Of a DNA stretch of 64,000 bases, positions 60,967-64,000 are shown in pieces. Made by a program: the position numbers and the translations under genes. The first letter of the stretch is position 1. The number at the start of each line of letters is the position of its first letter. The stretch spans positions 28,191 through 92,190 of the forward strand of contig JACJXW010000012.1 of NCBI GenBank assembly GCA_020636405.1, read 5' to 3'. The notes beneath the pieces were generated by a model, which did no database searches, had not been told where the DNA came from, and saw only the letters and a list, made by a program, of their open reading frames with translations. Origin of the DNA: Lewinellaceae bacterium (GTDB lineage: Bacteria > Bacteroidota > Bacteroidia > Chitinophagales > Saprospiraceae).

Positions 60967-62379
60967 TCACCACACAAAGGCCCCGGCCGTCCTCCCCGGC
61001 AGCGAAGCTGTAATCCACTTTCCTCCTGAACTAATATTAAACGACTGAATATCGCCGCTTTCGTTCAGAACAATTAGCGCTGTTTTACCATCCGGCCGAC
61101 GGAAGGCAACGTTCGGCAACTGGCCCAGGATATTACTGCCCAGCCGTACCGAGCCTGGGGGCACGAATTTCGCCACCTGTGCTATGATGTAAAAGCCGAC
61201 GTTCTTTGTGGCCGTGGAGCCGTCGATCGTCACGGCGCCCAGGCATTGAGTACAGCCGCCGGGCGTGTGGGGCTCATAATTGGGATCGCTCGCAAGGTTC
61301 CATTCGAGCGCTACCCTGCTCCAGTTGCGCATGGTTCCGATAATGACATTTTTCAAGTGCCATTGGAGGTCCCCGTCAAAAGTGCCGTTGGCCCCGGTCC
61401 ATTGTTCCGTGAAGTAAAGGGACTTATCCGGATGGGCGTTGTGCACCTGCGACAGAGCGCTGACATCACCGGCGTAAAGGTGGAATGCCGAACCGTGTAC
61501 GTAGGCTTTGGCCACCGGGTCATCCAGGATCTCAAGGGGATAATCTGGCCGGTCACAGTTGTGATCCCATATGATGATCTTCGTTGTAATGCCACTCGCC
61601 CGGAATGCCGGCCCCAGATGGTTTTTAATGAAATCGGCCTGCTGGGCAGCCGACATGACCATACTGGGGTTATTACCACCATGCTGCGGCTCATTCTGAG
61701 GCGTGATGGCGTCAATAGAAATGCCCAATGCTTCCATCGACTTTATGTATTTGACGAAATACTGGGCATAGACACCGTAGTATTGTGGCTTGAGGTTGCC
61801 GCCCACGCTGTTGCCGTTGCTTTTCATCCAAATCGGCGGGCTCCAGGGTGACCCCATGATCCTGATATCCGGGTTAATGGCCAGGATCTCCTTTAAAACA
61901 GGGATGAGGTGCAGCGTATCCCTCGATAGATTGAAATGCTGCAATTCCGGGTCAGTTTGCCCTGCTGGGAGATCATTGTAGCTGAATACTTCAGGGTCCA
62001 GGTCGGATGCGCCAATGCTGACGCGCAGGTAACTGACCCCGATGGAATTTTCATTTTTCCCAAAAAACTCCTGCAAAAGCGTTTCCCGCTCGGCCGCCCC
62101 CATCTGGTGCAAAAGCATGGCACTGCCGCCGGTGAGGGTGTAACCAAAACCTTCCACCGGTTGAAAATGCTGTGCTGTATCAATATGAATAACCGGGAAG
62201 CGGGTGTCTTCATCATCGGCAAAACCGATCGTTTTTTTATATAACAGGTTCACGCCATCTCCCGAGGTTGTAAAAACCTGTACAGGCAAAGCTGGTGGAG
62301 GCTCGAAAGGATCCACATCAGTTTGGGCTTCACAGGCCAGCAGGCTGAAAAGAAGCGGAAAAAACAGGAATCTTTTCAT
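60967..62379 (-). CDS. Glycoside hydrolase family 30 lipoprotein
   Basis: The 470-residue lipoprotein has a lipobox ending at C16 (SLLAC). GH30 features include EGFGYTLTGGSA early on, the acid/base E230 in TPQNEPQHGG and the nucleophile E325 in LYFTEQWTG, followed by a C-terminal beta domain. Family members cleave beta-glucosyl, beta-xylosyl or beta-1,6-glucan bonds; the glucosylceramidase/glucan branch fits best by motif. Surface or periplasmic location is likely. The glucokinase gene lies 105 bp upstream on the same strand. Confidence 0.93.
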   Translation of the reverse strand: MKRFLFFPLLFSLLACEAQTDVDPFEPPPALPVQVFTTSGDGVNLLYKKTIGFADDEDTRFPVIHIDTAQHFQPVEGFGYTLTGGSAMLLHQMGAAERETLLQEFFGKNENSIGVSYLRVSIGASDLDPEVFSYNDLPAGQTDPELQHFNLSRDTLHLIPVLKEILAINPDIRIMGSPWSPPIWMKSNGNSVGGNLKPQYYGVYAQYFVKYIKSMEALGISIDAITPQNEPQHGGNNPSMVMSAAQQADFIKNHLGPAFRASGITTKIIIWDHNCDRPDYPLEILDDPVAKAYVHGSAFHLYAGDVSALSQVHNAHPDKSLYFTEQWTGANGTFDGDLQWHLKNVIIGTMRNWSRVALEWNLASDPNYEPHTPGGCTQCLGAVTIDGSTATKNVGFYIIAQVAKFVPPGSVRLGSNILGQLPNVAFRRPDGKTALIVLNESGDIQSFNISSGGKWITASLPGRTAGAFVW

Positions 62380-62484
62380 AGCCGATCGTTATAAAACAGA
62401 CGTGAAAATTTATTGAGCAGGCTCGCTATTATACCACAATTTGACCACATCCACGCACCCCAAAGCCAGCGCTCACCTTTTCCC

Positions 62485-63498
62485 TCACCGAAACGCTCCG
62501 TACCACCCCGCCCCCAACAGGGCCGTCTTCTGGTTCAGGATCAGGTTGACCGGGGCCATCCTGACCAGGGAGGCCAGGCGGCCTACCACGAAGAAATGCT
62601 CGTTGAAAATGTCGCGGTGGGTTGCATCCCATAGTTTTGGGACGATGCCGCCGCCGATGTAAATGCCGCCGGTAGCTTTAAACTTCATGACCAGATTGGC
62701 CGCTTCCCAGGCCAGATAGCGAAAAAAAAGCTTGAGGGCGCGCTGGCTGATCGGGTTGCCTTCCGCTGCCGCCCGGCTGATGGCCGGCGCTTCAATATGT
62801 TCGAGCGATGCCGGCACCTCCATCTGCTCTACGTCCCGCAGAAACCGGAATATGTTGGTAATGCCCATACCCGAGACTACCCTTTCCCAGCTGACATGGC
62901 CGTACTGCTCGGCCAGGTATTTGAACAGGCGCCAGTCGAGCTCGTCACGCGGAGCAAAATGAGCATGCCCTCCTTCGGTTGCGAATGGACGGTACGCCTC
63001 CCCATCCCAGAATAAGCCGCCCTCTCCTAGTCCCGTACCCGGAGAAATGACGGCGCTGTTTCCCGGTTCCACCACTTCTCCCGGGTGAATGATTTCGAGG
63101 TCCTCCTCCTTCAATGCTGCCAGCCCGTAGCAGTTGGCTTCCAGATCGTTGATCAGAAAAACGTCGTCCATGCCCAGGGCATGGCGCAGGGCATGGCTGT
63201 CAATATCCCATGGCAGGTTGGTCCCCTGAGCTTTACCCTGTTTTACCGGGCCGGCAAAGGAAATGGACATCCGCTTGGGCAGCGGGGTTCCTACGCAAAA
63301 ATCGCGGGCCATATCAATCAGGGAGTCCCATTGAGAAGAGGCATAACGATGCTCTTCCTGGAGCACCGGCAGGCCATTCTCCATAACGAAGAGCGCCATG
63401 TCGGCCTTGGTGCCTCCGACATCGGTGGCAAGCAGGGGAACACCCTCCGGAAGGGGGTTCTGTCGGGGAAAAGTAATGGGGATGAGGGTACGCTGCAT
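62485..63498 (-). CDS. glk: Glucokinase
   Basis: I start at 63498 (MQRTLIPITFPRQ), giving 337 residues, close to the roughly 320 usual for the family; the longer frame adds an unconserved 49-residue extension. Motifs: LLATDVGGTKADMALF (phosphate loop), SFAGPVKQGKAQGTNLPW, the catalytic aspartate in FLINDLEANCYGL, SPGTGLGEGGLFW and IYIGGGIVPKL. It phosphorylates glucose with ATP in the cytoplasm. The GH30 gene follows on the same strand, so the pair may process a glucoside. Confidence 0.95.
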   Translation of the reverse strand: MQRTLIPITFPRQNPLPEGVPLLATDVGGTKADMALFVMENGLPVLQEEHRYASSQWDSLIDMARDFCVGTPLPKRMSISFAGPVKQGKAQGTNLPWDIDSHALRHALGMDDVFLINDLEANCYGLAALKEEDLEIIHPGEVVEPGNSAVISPGTGLGEGGLFWDGEAYRPFATEGGHAHFAPRDELDWRLFKYLAEQYGHVSWERVVSGMGITNIFRFLRDVEQMEVPASLEHIEAPAISRAAAEGNPISQRALKLFFRYLAWEAANLVMKFKATGGIYIGGGIVPKLWDATHRDIFNEHFFVVGRLASLVRMAPVNLILNQKTALLGAGWYGAFR

Positions 63499-63665
63499 CT
63501 TTGTTGGTTTATGTTTTATTGAAAGAGCCACTCGATGGCCATAAGCCCACCCCTCAAAAATAGGGAGACAAAGTGGAGTAAAAAAATGGTTGGGATCTAA
63601 ACCTCTGTGTGCTCGATCACTAACCTTCTTGATCGTTTGTTGCATTTTTGTAAAAAAGCAAAGTT

Positions 63666-64000
63666 ATGCCACTTAAAGTAAGCACCAAGAACTTCCCATC
63701 TGCCGTCCTCAACTCCCCCCTGCCCGTCGTCGTCGACGTGTGGGCCGACTGGTGCGGCCCCTGCAAAATGCTGGCGCCCCAGTTTGGCGCCGCCGAAAGG
63801 GAACTGGAAGGCAAAGCCCGCTTCGTCAAACTGGATGCCGACAAAAACCAAAAGCTGGTGCGTAAGTATAAGGTCATGGGCCTGCCCACCTTGCTCTTCT
63901 TCAAAGACGGCCAGTTGGTGGACCGCACCACTGGGGTGGTGTCCAAATCGGCTATCCTAAAACGGGTGAAGCCCCTGCTGAGCGAGGAGGACCAGGAAGA
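63666..64000 (+). CDS. Thioredoxin, 3' truncated by window end
   Basis: The ATG at 63666 opens a frame that runs past base 64000 with no stop; 111 complete codons are visible. The redox motif WADWCGPCKMLAP appears near residue 25 and the cis-proline loop MGLPTLLFFKDG near 77, both normal for thioredoxin. It reduces cytosolic disulphides. The tail continues beyond the usual roughly 105 residues (SEEDQE), so it may carry a short extension. CATTTTTG at 63643-63650 is one mismatch from a -7 element. Confidence 0.92.
   Translation, partial: MPLKVSTKNFPSAVLNSPLPVVVDVWADWCGPCKMLAPQFGAAERELEGKARFVKLDADKNQKLVRKYKVMGLPTLLFFKDGQLVDRTTGVVSKSAILKRVKPLLSEEDQE

Overview
The window is about 64 kb of a dense bacterial chromosome that looks like Bacteroidota, most probably a Saprospiria/Lewinella-like lineage (inference). 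The grounds are: TAnnTTTG-type -7 promoter elements, here with a GTTG at a 19-bp spacing in the best case; Y_Y_Y/beta-propeller sensor kinases; a LytS/LytTR pair; a DUF4369-type TlpA protein; Bacteroidota-style lipoboxes; and GC that looks like the mid-50s percent by eye. I see no rRNA, tRNA, CRISPR array, prophage or intact insertion sequence. 46 protein genes are supported; the first and last are cut by the window edges.

Layout. 1-2.5 kb: a truncated FAD oxidoreductase and a polytopic [4Fe-4S] membrane protein. 2.5-16.7 kb: an AAA/DUF4143 ATPase divergent from an M14 carboxypeptidase, then CutC, two tandem MacB/FtsX permeases, a CBS protein, a 1548-residue hybrid kinase ending in a nucleotide cyclase, and an aldo/keto reductase. 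16.7-21.3 kb (minus strand): an endonuclease/phosphatase-fold protein, then a three-gene unit of an alpha/beta hydrolase without its nucleophile serine, a ferredoxin-cyclase-globin fusion and an unknown protein, closed by a strong stem-loop. 21.5-26.9 kb (minus): a PLP decarboxylase, a LytS-type kinase and a LytTR regulator. 27-34.6 kb (plus): a DUF819 transporter, a small membrane protein, an AmmeMemoRadiSam radical-SAM/Memo pair, a DUF900 lipoprotein and a SWIM/SNF2 helicase. 34.7-40.4 kb (minus): TlpA, a membrane AraC regulator, and a four-gene envelope operon with COG3014-like and LpoB-like lipoproteins. 40.7-42.6 kb: a Kup potassium transporter.

42.8-55.6 kb (plus) is the most striking region. 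Ten tightly packed genes encode four PQQ-like beta-propeller proteins, an NHL-like propeller, a small twin-arginine cysteine protein, a Tat ferredoxin (NapG-like), a membrane [4Fe-4S] protein (NapH-like), a fused NuoE/NuoF-type NADH diaphorase and a [2Fe-2S]/FAD protein that lacks the NAD(P)H subdomain. No known terminal reductase is nearby. I read it as a candidate undescribed module that connects NADH to the cell envelope. The same transcription direction continues into a glycosyltransferase, a LolD-like ATPase and a large FtsX-type permease (55.7-61 kb). The window ends with a glucokinase/GH30 glucosidase pair (minus) and a thioredoxin.

Two further candidates stand out: the ferredoxin-cyclase-globin signalling protein at 18.9-20.3 kb and the hybrid two-component sensor at 10.8-15.4 kb whose output is a nucleotide cyclase. 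All family assignments were made by reading motifs; no database search was possible.
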